Shown here: positions 43,353-51,527 of the stretch, piece after piece | How positions within the stretch are numbered: the stretch's first letter is position 1 | Layout: each line of letters starts with the position of its first letter | Assembly: GCF_023953965.1 (NCBI RefSeq) | Contig: NZ_JAMLIX010000001.1 | Coordinates: forward strand, 992,001 to 1,056,000 | Direction of reading: 5' to 3' | DNA: 64,000 nucleotides | DNA from: Bosea sp. (in: a-proteobacteria) | Lineage (GTDB): Bacteria > Pseudomonadota > Alphaproteobacteria > Rhizobiales > Beijerinckiaceae | Made by a program: the position numbers and the translations under genes | Notes under the pieces: generated by a model | Databases searched by the model: none | What the model saw: the letters and a program-made list of their open reading frames with translations, nothing else | Told to the model about the DNA's origin: nothing

Positions 43353-45001
43353 TGCCCTTGCAGCGCTTCAGCACCGTCAGGGCAAGGCTGTTGGCTCTGC
43401 TGGTCGCGATCGTCGTGCCGATCGCCTGCGCTTCGGCCTTCGCGGCCTATGCGACCTATCGGGCGGCGACCGCCGCGATCGCGGCGGCGCAGGTCAGGGC
43501 GGTCGATGATTTCGCGGTGCGCACCCGCGTCTGGTACCGGGGCGCCGCGCGCGCGCTCCTCACCTTCGGCGCCATGGCGAGCGAGCGCGGGCTCGACGGG
43601 GCAGACTGCACGGATGCCGGCCTCCAGGCGATGGAGCGGTCCGACGGTTTCCGCGCCTTCCTGCTGCGCGATGCCGAGGGGCGCATCTGCGCCGGATCGC
43701 TCGATGCCGGCGTCACCGCCGAGATGCTCGCCGCCGTCGCCGGACAGCTTTCCACCCGGCTCGCGGTCCCGACCTGGAACGGGGCCGATCTCGGCACGAT
43801 GCATTACGATCAGGTGACGCTGGGCGCCCAGCGCTATCTCACCGTGCTGGTCTCGCCGCCGCCTTCGGCGCGCGGCAGCCTCAGGCAGGCGCTGCTGCTC
43901 ACCGCGCCGCAACTGCTCGAGAACGTCTTCGATCTCGGCGACGACGGCCAGGTCCTGAACGTCGCGCTGGTGGGGCGGGACGCCGCCGTCATCGCCAGCC
44001 GCGGCAACGAGGGCAACGTCACATGGCTGCCGCGGGCGCCTCGCATCCCGCAGGTCCACGCGCGCTGGACCGCGCCGAGCCGCGCCGGGGACGAGAGCGT
44101 CTACGCCGCCCGCACCGTCGCCGGGCCGGACTTCTACATCGTCGCGAGCTTCGACGATCGGCCGGCCCGGGCGGCCAGGCTGCAATTCGTCGTGCTGTTC
44201 CTCGCGCCGCTGCTGACGCTCGCCCTTCTATGCCTCGTCTGGCTCCGGGCGATCGACAAGCACTGCCTGCGCTGGCTGCGCGGCATCGAGACGGCGGCGC
44301 GGACGAGAACCGCGGCCAACCGGGCTCGCGCCTCGGTGGCGGAGGGCATGCCCAGCGACATCCGCAGCGTCGCGGAAGCGTTCAACGCCATGGTCGAGGA
44401 GCAGGAGGTCCGGCAACGCCGACTCCAGACCGCGCTCGACGACAACCGCTTCCTCGTCCGCGAACTGCACCACCGGGTCAAGAACAGCCTGCAGGTGGTG
44501 CAGAGCTATATCGGCCTGAGCAAGCGCGATCATCGCGACGAGGCGAGGCTCGCGCTCGCCGACGCCGAATGCCGGGTGCATGTGCTGTCGGCGGCCTATC
44601 GCTTCACGCTCGCCGACGGCGAGATGCAGCCGGTGCGCGTCGACCTGTTCCTCGACGACGTCGTCACGATGATTTCCAACCTCATCCGCAGCCGCGACCA
44701 GCGCGTGACGAGCCGGATCGAGACGGCCGCGACGCTTTCGGTCGACCGGATCATTCCGCTCGGCTTCCTGGTGGCGGACGTCGCCTCACGCGCGCTCAGG
44801 GGAACGCCCGGCGTGCGGATCGTGCTGGAGGTCGTGGATGTCGCCGACGGCGCGATCGAGGTCAGCCTCGAGGTCGACCGCGAGATCCGGCACAGCGAGC
44901 CGCCGCGGCTTTTCGTCGGGCTATTGGCCCAGATCGAGGCCGTGCAGACGCAGCAGCCTCACGGCCGGGTCCTCGGCCGCTGGCGCATCGACCACGCTTG
45001 A
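43352..45001 (+). CDS. HisKA_2-type kinase-like protein with degenerate ATPase domain
   Basis: A 549-aa membrane protein. N-terminal span (LLALLVAIVVPIACASAFAA), a periplasmic sensor of about 240 residues, a second span (FVVLFLAPLLTLALLCLVWL), a HAMP-like linker, and the phospho-acceptor box FLVRELHHRVKNSLQVVQSY with an intact His. The C-terminal ATPase is eroded. Where related kinases have an NELVTNA N box, this one reads PLGFLVADVASRAL. No DxGxG and no GT motif are visible and the protein ends early. It may act as a PhyR phosphatase or a regulator of other kinases. Coupled to ecfG (TGATG), so it belongs to the nepR-ecfG operon. Confidence 0.85.
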   Translation: MPLQRFSTVRARLLALLVAIVVPIACASAFAAYATYRAATAAIAAAQVRAVDDFAVRTRVWYRGAARALLTFGAMASERGLDGADCTDAGLQAMERSDGFRAFLLRDAEGRICAGSLDAGVTAEMLAAVAGQLSTRLAVPTWNGADLGTMHYDQVTLGAQRYLTVLVSPPPSARGSLRQALLLTAPQLLENVFDLGDDGQVLNVALVGRDAAVIASRGNEGNVTWLPRAPRIPQVHARWTAPSRAGDESVYAARTVAGPDFYIVASFDDRPARAARLQFVVLFLAPLLTLALLCLVWLRAIDKHCLRWLRGIETAARTRTAANRARASVAEGMPSDIRSVAEAFNAMVEEQEVRQRRLQTALDDNRFLVRELHHRVKNSLQVVQSYIGLSKRDHRDEARLALADAECRVHVLSAAYRFTLADGEMQPVRVDLFLDDVVTMISNLIRSRDQRVTSRIETAATLSVDRIIPLGFLVADVASRALRGTPGVRIVLEVVDVADGAIEVSLEVDREIRHSEPPRLFVGLLAQIEAVQTQQPHGRVLGRWRIDHA

Positions 45002-45013
45002 ATCAGGGCCGGG

Positions 45014-45220
45014 TCAGCCGGCATGCTTGCGACCCGGCGGGCTTTCGCCCACCGGCTGCGGCGCGACGGTGGGCTCGCCCCTGGCGAGGGCGACGCTCGT
45101 CGAGCTTGTATCGGTCGGCATCTGAAGCCCGGCTCCGAGCGTCAGGCACGATACGGCAGCGCCCATCAGGCCGAAGAAGACGATGGCGCGCAGGGCCGGC
45201 GCAAGGCTGGACTTCGGCAT
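45014..45220 (-). CDS. Small exported or membrane protein (68 aa), EcfG-controlled candidate
   Basis: ATG at 45220 opens MPKSSLAPALRAIVFFGLMG, a basic start and hydrophobic segment (AIVFFGLMGAAVSCLTLGAG), then a polar Ser/Thr/Pro-rich tail. The hydrophobic Cys in AAVSCLTLG could make it a lipoprotein-like signal, though the lipobox is imperfect. An exact EcfG promoter ends 50 bp upstream of the ATG, which strongly supports a real gene. It is convergent with the kinase-like gene. No family is recognised. Confidence 0.62.
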   Translation of the reverse strand: MPKSSLAPALRAIVFFGLMGAAVSCLTLGAGLQMPTDTSSTSVALARGEPTVAPQPVGESPPGRKHAG

Positions 45221-45270
45221 GAATGTCTCCCGGGGCTCACCGGCTGAATTCGGCCGGCTTTCGGATGAAA

Positions 45271-45296
45271 AACGCCGCGATCGTCGCTTCGGTTCC
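45271..45296 (-). promoter_or_regulatory. EcfG-type promoter upstream of the 68-aa gene
   Basis: On the minus strand GGAAC-N17-CGTT, an exact match, 50 bp before the start at 45220. Confidence 0.72.
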
Positions 45297-45407
45297 CGGA
45301 CCGCTGCGGATAGGGGCTTGGCGCGGACACGCTCTTGACCCCATATGGCGCGCGAGTAACGTGGATTCGCGCCAGATGCGCCGTCCGCGTGGCGTTCAAG
45401 GGGTTTT

Positions 45408-46202
45408 ATGTCTTCGACGGTTCGTCATCGCCCACCGCGCGCCCCCTCGCTGGCGAGCCGTCTCGGGCAATCCCGCGTCGCGACGCGGATCGAGGGCGAG
45501 GTGCGCGTCACCGCCGCCGATCTCGTCGACCGCGTGGCCGAGGCGAAGCTGAAGGTGGCGGCCGCCCGCTACAAGGTCGAGGACGAGGTCCGCAGCACGG
45601 CGGAGAAATTCAAGAGCCGGGTCAGCGAAGCCAAGGCGAAGCTCGGCGACGAGGCGCGCTTCATCAAATCCTGGATCGACGATCCGCGCCGGACCGGCTC
45701 GGTCACGCCGTCCGGCCCGGCGCTGGCGCGGCGGATGGCCTCGTTCGTCGATCCCGCGCAAGCCGGCCCGGTGATCGAGATCGGCCCCGGCACCGGCCCC
45801 GTCACCGAAGCGCTGATCGAGCGCGGCATCGACGAAAGCCGGCTCATCCTGGTCGAATACAGCCCCGAATTCTGCGAATTGCTGCGCAAGCGCTTTCCCC
45901 GGGCGAGGGTGGTGCAGGGCGATGCCTATGCGCTGCCGGTGACGCTGGCGGGCCATCTCGACGAGAAGGCGATCGCGCTGGTCTCGAGCCTGCCGCTGTT
46001 CAACCGCCCGCCCGCCACCCGCGCGGCGCTGGCGCGGGCGGCGTTCCCGCTCCTGATCGACGGCGCGCCCTTCATCCAGTTCACCTATTCGGTGATCTCG
46101 CCGATTCCGCGCAAGGGCTCGGGGCTCAAGGCCTTCGTATCGGACTGGGTGCTGCGCAACATCCCGCCGGCCCGGGTCTGGGTCTACCGGCAGATGCGGT
46201 GA
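45408..46202 (+). CDS. PmtA-like phospholipid N-methyltransferase with N-terminal helical extension
   Basis: A 264-aa protein. The C-terminal 180 residues form a methyltransferase domain (PVIEIGPGTGPVTEALIERG, LILVEYSPEFCELLRKRFP, VVQGDAY, ALVSSLPLFNRPP), as in PmtA, which methylates phosphatidylethanolamine to phosphatidylcholine, and in KsgA-like enzymes. Residues 25-90 are an extra charged, probably amphipathic helical region (VAEAKLKVAAARYKVEDEVR, KFKSRVSEAKAKLGDEARF) absent from the usual 200-aa PmtA; it may bind the membrane. Its end overlaps the convergent Gfo/Idh gene by 19 bp. Confidence 0.8.
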   Translation: MSSTVRHRPPRAPSLASRLGQSRVATRIEGEVRVTAADLVDRVAEAKLKVAAARYKVEDEVRSTAEKFKSRVSEAKAKLGDEARFIKSWIDDPRRTGSVTPSGPALARRMASFVDPAQAGPVIEIGPGTGPVTEALIERGIDESRLILVEYSPEFCELLRKRFPRARVVQGDAYALPVTLAGHLDEKAIALVSSLPLFNRPPATRAALARAAFPLLIDGAPFIQFTYSVISPIPRKGSGLKAFVSDWVLRNIPPARVWVYRQMR

Positions 46203-47302
46203 TCCGCCGCCGCGGAAGACGGCAACCAGCCGCCATAGCGCGGATGCGCCCCGTCGATGGGCAGCGTCACCGGGCGACCATGCTCGGCGGAATCATACAG
46301 GGCGGTGATCAGCTCCAGGGAACGGCGCGCATCCTCGAGCGTGACCGGCAGGTCGGTCCCGTTGATCAGGGCTTCGTGGAATAGCTCGTACTGCCTGACG
46401 AAGCCGCTGCTCGTCGCCGGCATCCCGGCCACGAGCGCGTCGATCTCGCGCCCGATCCTGTCGTTTGCCGGGATAAAGTGCCAGGGCTCGTCGCCCGGCC
46501 TGGCGGAAGAGGCGTCGTAGGCGGTCCGTTCGATGACGACGTGCTCGAAGCACAATCTGAAACGGGCGAGCTCGCGAACCGAGCCTTGCGTCGCGGCCAG
46601 GGTCGCAAGCGATCCGTTCCGCATGACGAGGCTCGCCGCCGCGCAATCCTCCGTCTCGACCGGGTTGACCAGCGTGGTCGTATAGGCGCTCACCGCGGCG
46701 ACGGGTCCCAGCAGCCAGACCAGGAGGTCATGGTTGTGAATGGCCTGCGTGAGCAGGACGCCGCCCAGCTCGGTGGCGAATTTCCCGCGCCAGGGGACGG
46801 CGTAGTAATCGCTGCCGCGCAGCTTGGCGGTTTCGACGGTCGCAAGATAAGGGCGCCCCGCCAGCCCCGACTGGATGATGTGCCGCGCCCTGGCGACGCC
46901 GCTGCCGAACCGGTTCTGGAAGATGGGCATGACGCGCCCCGGCGAGCGGGCCTGCGCCTCGATGATCCGGTCCACGAGTTCGAGCGAGCTCGTCAGCGGC
47001 TTTTCACAGACGACCGATTTCCCGGCGGCCAGGGCCTGGACGATCAGGCCATAATGACTGGATGGCGGCGTGCAGATCGTGACGACATCGACGTCCTCAA
47101 TGGCGAGAACCTCGCCGATCTCGCCGACGGCGCGCGGCACGCCATATCTGCGGGCGAAATCCTGCCGCTTGCCGGGATCGGGGTCGCAGCAGGCGAGAAC
47201 CGCGAACTGCTCCGGCAAATGCGCGAGGCCGTCGCGGAGATGCCAGTCGGACACCCATCCACAGCCTATGATCGCAACGTTGAGCTTCCGCGACGTGCTC
47301 AT
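46184..47302 (-). CDS. Gfo/Idh/MocA family oxidoreductase
   Basis: A 372-aa NAD(P)-dependent sugar oxidoreductase. The Rossmann motif is VAIIGCGWVSDWHLRDGL, then VTICTPPSSHYGLI and the conserved VVCEKPLTSSLE with the catalytic Lys. The C-terminal substrate domain has LLTQAIHNHDLLVWLLGPV. It could interconvert a sugar acid or inositol-like substrate. The start overlaps the uxuA stop by 4 bp, so it shares an mRNA with mannonate dehydratase. It may supply D-mannonate or a similar aldonate, but this is inference. Confidence 0.9.
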   Translation of the reverse strand: MSTSRKLNVAIIGCGWVSDWHLRDGLAHLPEQFAVLACCDPDPGKRQDFARRYGVPRAVGEIGEVLAIEDVDVVTICTPPSSHYGLIVQALAAGKSVVCEKPLTSSLELVDRIIEAQARSPGRVMPIFQNRFGSGVARARHIIQSGLAGRPYLATVETAKLRGSDYYAVPWRGKFATELGGVLLTQAIHNHDLLVWLLGPVAAVSAYTTTLVNPVETEDCAAASLVMRNGSLATLAATQGSVRELARFRLCFEHVVIERTAYDASSARPGDEPWHFIPANDRIGREIDALVAGMPATSSGFVRQYELFHEALINGTDLPVTLEDARRSLELITALYDSAEHGRPVTLPIDGAHPRYGGWLPSSAAADHRICR

Positions 47303-48498
47303 AGCGGCCTTGATCCATTCCAGGAGGCATATTCCAGCGCTTGCATCACACCGCGCAGTTCGGCCAGGCCGCGCAACCGTCCGATACAGGAGTAGCCTGG
47401 ATTCGTCGGCTTGTGCTGGTCGTCGATCAGCAGATGACCGTGGTCCGGACGCATCGGGATCTGCGGCAGGGCGTGGCCATTCGCCCTTCGGGCCGCCTCC
47501 TCCTTCAGGAGAGCGTCGACGACGGCGATCATGTCGACGCTGCCGTCGAGATGATCGGATTCATGGAACGAGCCGGAGGAACCCTCGCGCTGGACATTCC
47601 TCAGATGCGCGAAATGAACCCGGGGGCCGAACTCCTCGACCATGGCGACGATGTCGTTGTCCTCGCGAACGCCATAGGAGCCGGTACAGATGACCATGCC
47701 GTTCGCCGGGTTCGGAACCGCGTCGAACAACGCACGCACATCCGAGGCGCAGGAGACGACGCGCGGCAGGCCCAGCAACGAGAAGGGCGGGTCGTCCGGG
47801 TGAATCGAGAGCTTGACGCCGACATCTTCCGCGACAGGCGCAATCTCAGCCAGAAACGCGATCAGATTGGCGCGCAGCGCCGCCGCGTCCACATCGGCAT
47901 ATTTGCCGATCTCGGCGAGCAGGCCGGCGCGATCGTGCTTGCCCTCGCCGCCCGGCAGGCCGCTGATGATGTTGAACTCCAGCTCCTCCGCGAAGCCCGG
48001 CCGAAACGACGCGAAGCGCCGTTTTGCGGCCTGCAGGATATCCGCCGGGTAATCCCCCTCCGCCAGCGGACGCTTCAGGACGAAAACGTCATAGGCGGCG
48101 AAATCGACCATATCGAAGCGAAGGGCGAGGCCGGTGCTGGCCACTTCAAAGCGCAGGTCGGTCCGCGTCCAATCCAGCACCGGCATGAAGTTGAAGCAGA
48201 CGACCGGAATGCCGGCGCGCCCCAGGCTGACGAGGCTCGCCTTCCAGGCGTCGATCGCGGCGCGGGAGGCCCCGTCCCGGATCTTGATCGCGGTCGAGAC
48301 GGGAATGCTCTCGCAAACGGTCCATGTCAGGCCCTCCTTCTCGACCAGGGCCTTATGGGCGAGGACATCGTCGAGCGACCAGGCCCGGCCGTCATAGATG
48401 TGGTGAAGCGCGGTGACGATGCCCGCCGCCCCGGCTTGTCGCACATGCCTGAGGGTGACCGGATCCTCGGGACCGTACCAGCGCCAGCTTTGCAGCAT
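47299..48498 (-). CDS. uxuA: Mannonate dehydratase UxuA
   Basis: A 399-aa enzyme dehydrating D-mannonate to 2-keto-3-deoxy-D-gluconate. Family blocks include MLQSWRWYGPEDPVTLRHVR, GIVTALHHIYDGRAWS, VCFNFMPVLDWTRTDL, KLSIHPDDPPFSLLGLPRVV, and MRPDHGHLLIDD, with His and Cys/Asp metal ligands. The start is MLQSWRW at 48498, preceded by AGGAG. First gene of a two-gene operon with the Gfo/Idh oxidoreductase, read from a promoter next to the 48591 operator-like site. Confidence 0.94.
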   Translation of the reverse strand: MLQSWRWYGPEDPVTLRHVRQAGAAGIVTALHHIYDGRAWSLDDVLAHKALVEKEGLTWTVCESIPVSTAIKIRDGASRAAIDAWKASLVSLGRAGIPVVCFNFMPVLDWTRTDLRFEVASTGLALRFDMVDFAAYDVFVLKRPLAEGDYPADILQAAKRRFASFRPGFAEELEFNIISGLPGGEGKHDRAGLLAEIGKYADVDAAALRANLIAFLAEIAPVAEDVGVKLSIHPDDPPFSLLGLPRVVSCASDVRALFDAVPNPANGMVICTGSYGVREDNDIVAMVEEFGPRVHFAHLRNVQREGSSGSFHESDHLDGSVDMIAVVDALLKEEAARRANGHALPQIPMRPDHGHLLIDDQHKPTNPGYSCIGRLRGLAELRGVMQALEYASWNGSRPL

Positions 48499-48557
48499 AA
48501 CCAACTCCTGTTGGGCAAATTTGACAGATCGCAGGCGACAGCCCGACATCTGCCGCA

Positions 48558-48587
48558 ATAATTCGACGATGTAACCGGCTTCGTCAA
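48558..48587 (-). promoter_or_regulatory. Candidate sigma70-type promoter of uxuA operon
   Basis: On the minus strand TTGACG (48587-48582), an 18-bp spacer and AATTAT (48563-48558) resemble -35 and -10 elements, about 60 bp before the uxuA ATG. Confidence 0.4.
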
Positions 48588-48590
48588 TTT

Positions 48591-48607
48591 ATTTGTTGGA
48601 CAATTAG
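48591..48607. promoter_or_regulatory. Operator-like palindrome, copy 1 (TTGT-TGG-ACAA)
   Basis: ATTTGTTGGACAATTAG contains a TTGT-N3-ACAA dyad. The identical 17 bp occurs at 52523-52539. It lies between the divergent uxuA and aldolase genes, 4 bp from the candidate uxuA -35. The most likely binder is the GntR-family protein at 54755. Confidence 0.65.
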
Positions 48608-48697
48608 AGGACCTTGTTGCTAACCTCACGCCCGGCTCGGCAAGGCGGCGCGTGACCGCCCGGCAGCCGCGCGAGCTGGGATCGGGAGAAAAACGGC

Positions 48698-49441
48698 ATG
48701 TCAGAACGCAAATGGGCAAAGACGGGCCAGCTCATGGGCGCGTGGCTCAGCATCCCCGATCCGTTCCTGGCGGAGATATTGGCGCATCAGGGCTTCGACT
48801 ATCTCTGCGTCGATACCCAGCATGGCCTGATCGGCCCCGATCGGATGCCGGACCTGGTGCGCGCCATCGGGCTGCGGGGCGTCATCCCCTTCGTGCGGGT
48901 GCCGTCGAACAATCCCGCCGATATCATGAAGGCGCTCGACGCCGGCGCCCGCGCGGTGGTCGTGCCGCTGGTCAACAACCAGGCCGAGGCCCAGCGCGCC
49001 GCCGAGGCGTGCCGCTACCCGCCGACCGGCACGAGGTCGTTCGGCCCGATCCGCGCGCGCTACAGCCAGGGCCCGTCGCTCGATGAGCTGAACAACGTCG
49101 CGTGCATCGTCCAGGTCGAAACGGCCGCCGGCATGGACAATGTCGAGGCGATCGCCGCAACCCCGGGCGTCGACGGGATCTATATCGGGCCGAGCGATCT
49201 CGCTTTGGCCTATGGCGAATCGCCAAGCCATCCCGATTGCCACAAGAGCATGGCGACAAGAATTGAACGGATCCGCAAGGTTTGCGCGGACAACAACATC
49301 GCATCCGGCATTCACTGCATCGAAGGCAATATGTCGGCGCGCTATCGACGCGCCGGTTTCGAGCTCATCACCGTCCTTGTCGACTCCGTTCACGCCGCAC
49401 GCACGGCATCGGCCGAACTGCGGCTCGCCCGCGAAGCTTGA
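48698..49441 (+). CDS. HpcH/HpaI family 2-oxo acid aldolase
   Basis: A 247-aa class II pyruvate aldolase. It shows MGAWLSIPDPFLAEILAHQGFDYLCVDTQHGL with the catalytic His, PFVRVPSNNPADIMKALDAGARAVVVPLVNN, and IVQVETAAGMDNVEAIAATPGVDGIYIGPSDLALA with the metal-binding Glu and Asp. Such enzymes split 2-keto-3-deoxy acids to pyruvate and an aldehyde, which fits the two dehydratases in the cluster. Divergent from uxuA with one operator-like site between. The exact acid is unknown. Confidence 0.9.
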   Translation: MSERKWAKTGQLMGAWLSIPDPFLAEILAHQGFDYLCVDTQHGLIGPDRMPDLVRAIGLRGVIPFVRVPSNNPADIMKALDAGARAVVVPLVNNQAEAQRAAEACRYPPTGTRSFGPIRARYSQGPSLDELNNVACIVQVETAAGMDNVEAIAATPGVDGIYIGPSDLALAYGESPSHPDCHKSMATRIERIRKVCADNNIASGIHCIEGNMSARYRRAGFELITVLVDSVHAARTASAELRLAREA

Positions 49442-49469
49442 GCCGGATCGCCGCACGCCCGGCGATCCG

Positions 49470-49517
49470 GCATCGGATTTGTCCGACAAGTGTGAGAAAC
49501 ACTTGTCGGTCCGATGC
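49470..49517. repeat. Interspersed inverted repeat after the aldolase gene
   Basis: GCATCGGA...CCGACAAGTG pairs with CACTTGTCGG-TCCGATGC around a 7-nt loop, leaving a 5-nt bulge on the left arm. Elements of the form GCATCGGACCGA-N-TCGGTCCGATGC are common in Hyphomicrobiales. A decayed copy is at 38494. Confidence 0.7.
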
Positions 49518-49548
49518 CTTAGGCGGTGTGGACACTTGCCATAGGATC

Positions 49549-49589
49549 GTCATTCCGGGGCTTCGCGTCAGCGAAGAACCCGGAATGAC
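49549..49589. repeat. REP-like inverted repeat between convergent aldolase and ABC genes
   Basis: GTCATTCCGGG and CCCGGAATGAC enclose a nested CTTCGC-GTCA-GCGAAG hairpin. Same arms as the element at 17168. Likely works as a bidirectional transcription barrier. Confidence 0.78.
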
Positions 49590-49633
49590 AGCGGCGGCGC
49601 CGACCGAGAGCCATCCGTCAACGCTCCACCCCG

Positions 49634-50617
49634 CTAGCTCTTGACGAACTGGTTCGTGTAGAAGGCCGTCGCCGGAAGATCGGTCTTGACCCCGCCATAC
49701 TGCTTCAACACAGCGAGCGTCGATTCCATCGAAGCGGGGTTGATGAAGCCGGTCGGGGTCTCCCCGGTCCGCAGCCCCTGAAAGACCGCAAGACCATTCT
49801 TGATGATGTTTCCGTTGAGCGGGGTCTCGGCGAATCCCGTCAGCGCGTCGACAGCGGCCTGGGGCTCCTTCAGCCCGGCTTCCCAGGATTTTTGCACGGC
49901 CCTGACCATTCTGGCGCAAAGATCGGGCTTGTCCTTGACAGTGTCGGGATGCGCCATCACGCCGGAACCGAGCGTCTTCACGCCCATATCCGCAAACGAC
50001 ATCGATTTGGCATTGACGCCGGCATTGCGAAGCGTGACCGGCTGATCGGAGACGCCGCCGAGCGCCACGTCGACGCGGCCTTCGCGCAGCGCCGCGATCG
50101 CGGCCGATCCGTCCAGAAAAACCATCTCGACCTGATCCGGCTTGATGTTGTTGGCCGCCAGAACCGCGGGCCACATCTGCGTGTTGCCATCTCCGGGTGT
50201 CGCGGAGATCTTTTTCCCGATGATATCCTTGGGGCTGTCGATCCTGGTCTTGCCATCGACCCACAGAATTCCGAGATTGCTGTATGCGATGACCATGATC
50301 CCGGTGACGGGAATGCCCTGTGCCGCACCGACCAGCAAGGCCGAGGTATCGGCCCAGACGAATTGATCGTTCTTGGTGCCGACCTGGCGCACCGTCGCGC
50401 CCGAGCCCTTGCCCTGGCCGATCTTGAGGTCGATTCCCTGCTCCTTGAAATAACCTCGCGTGAAGCCCAGAACCACGGGCGCATAATTGCCGACCCAGGA
50501 CCAGTTGAACCGGAACGTGACGGGTTCGAGCGACTGGGCGTTGGCCGTAATCGAGCGCAGGACCGCCGGCATGGCCAACGCCCCTGCCCCGCTGACAAAA
50601 ATACGACGATTGATCAT
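49634..50617 (-). CDS. NitT/TauT-type ABC transporter, substrate-binding protein (NMT1-like)
   Basis: A 327-aa binding protein. The N-terminus NRRIFVSGAGALAMPAVL has a twin-arginine-like motif and cleavage after ANA. The mature part matches SsuA/ThiY-like proteins (TFRFNWSWVGNYAPVVLGFTRGYFKEQGIDL, IGKKISATPGDGNTQMWPAVLAAN). Homologues bind nitrate, sulfonates, taurine, pyrimidine precursors or carboxylates. It forms an operon with ATPase and permease genes, in the order permease, ATPase, binding protein. Inside a sugar-acid cluster it probably carries an organic acid. Confidence 0.87.
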   Translation of the reverse strand: MINRRIFVSGAGALAMPAVLRSITANAQSLEPVTFRFNWSWVGNYAPVVLGFTRGYFKEQGIDLKIGQGKGSGATVRQVGTKNDQFVWADTSALLVGAAQGIPVTGIMVIAYSNLGILWVDGKTRIDSPKDIIGKKISATPGDGNTQMWPAVLAANNIKPDQVEMVFLDGSAAIAALREGRVDVALGGVSDQPVTLRNAGVNAKSMSFADMGVKTLGSGVMAHPDTVKDKPDLCARMVRAVQKSWEAGLKEPQAAVDALTGFAETPLNGNIIKNGLAVFQGLRTGETPTGFINPASMESTLAVLKQYGGVKTDLPATAFYTNQFVKS

Positions 50618-50629
50618 CTATTTCCTCCC

Positions 50630-51421
50630 TTAGTATTTTAGAACACCACTCGATATAAAGCGATCGGTTATCATCTCGACATACTCATCGTACGCCGCGC
50701 TTTGCAGAACATCCTTTGTTCTTGGTCTTGGAAGATCGATATTGATGATCGTATCGACCTTTCCCGGTCTCGCCGTCATGATCACGATCCGGTCGGACAG
50801 GGCGACCGCCTCGCCGATGCCGTGCGTGATGAACAGCACGGTGGGCCTGCGCTCGAGCCAGAGCTTCTCGAGATCGATCCGCATCTGCTCGCGCGTCAGC
50901 GCATCGAGAGCACCAAACGGCTCGTCGAAGAACAGGAACGACGGATCGTGCACGAGCGCCCGGCAAATCGACGCGCGCTGCCGCATTCCCCCCGAAAGCT
51001 CATGAGGGAGCTTCGTCGCAAAGTCGGACAATCCGGTGCGCTCGAGCAGCTCGAGCGCGCGGGCGCGCATGGACGCGGCCGGCAAGCGACGCAGCTCGGC
51101 CTGCAGCATGATGTTGTCGAGAATTGTTCGCCAGTCGTAGAGCGCGTGATCCTGGAATACGATCCCGATGTCGGTCAGCGGCCGATCGACGACCTTGCCG
51201 CCGACCTTCAGCGTCCCGCCGGTGATCGGATCGAGACCGGCGGCCAGCAGCATCAGGGTGCTCTTGCCGCAGCCGCTCGGCCCCAGGACCGCGACGAACT
51301 CTCCCTTTCCGACATCGAAGGAGACGTCGTCCAGCGCGACGAGCTCGCCATCGGCCGTTTCATATACTTTTCGGATCGATGAGAAGGAAATTTCTGACGA
51401 GCGTTTATTGGTTTCTGGCAT
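50630..51421 (-). CDS. NitT/TauT-type ABC transporter, ATP-binding protein
   Basis: A 263-aa SsuB/TauB-like ATPase. Walker A GPSGCGKSTLMLLAAGLD near residues 43-60, Q-loop VFQDHALYDWRT, signature LSGGMRQRASICRAL near 143, Walker B FLFFDEPFGALDALTR, switch His in FITHGIGEA. Alpha-helical region LRRLPAASMRARALELLERT is typical. Twelve bp separate it from the binding-protein gene; the permease is 106 bp upstream. Confidence 0.92.
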   Translation of the reverse strand: MPETNKRSSEISFSSIRKVYETADGELVALDDVSFDVGKGEFVAVLGPSGCGKSTLMLLAAGLDPITGGTLKVGGKVVDRPLTDIGIVFQDHALYDWRTILDNIMLQAELRRLPAASMRARALELLERTGLSDFATKLPHELSGGMRQRASICRALVHDPSFLFFDEPFGALDALTREQMRIDLEKLWLERRPTVLFITHGIGEAVALSDRIVIMTARPGKVDTIINIDLPRPRTKDVLQSAAYDEYVEMITDRFISSGVLKY

Positions 51422-51527
51422 CTGTCACACATTTCCATAGCGGGCGGTCAATTGAAGGCGCCTAGAGAACAGATTTTGCGCAATCTTCGGCAGCTATAGC
51501 GGCTTCGTCCGACAGACGGACTTCGCA

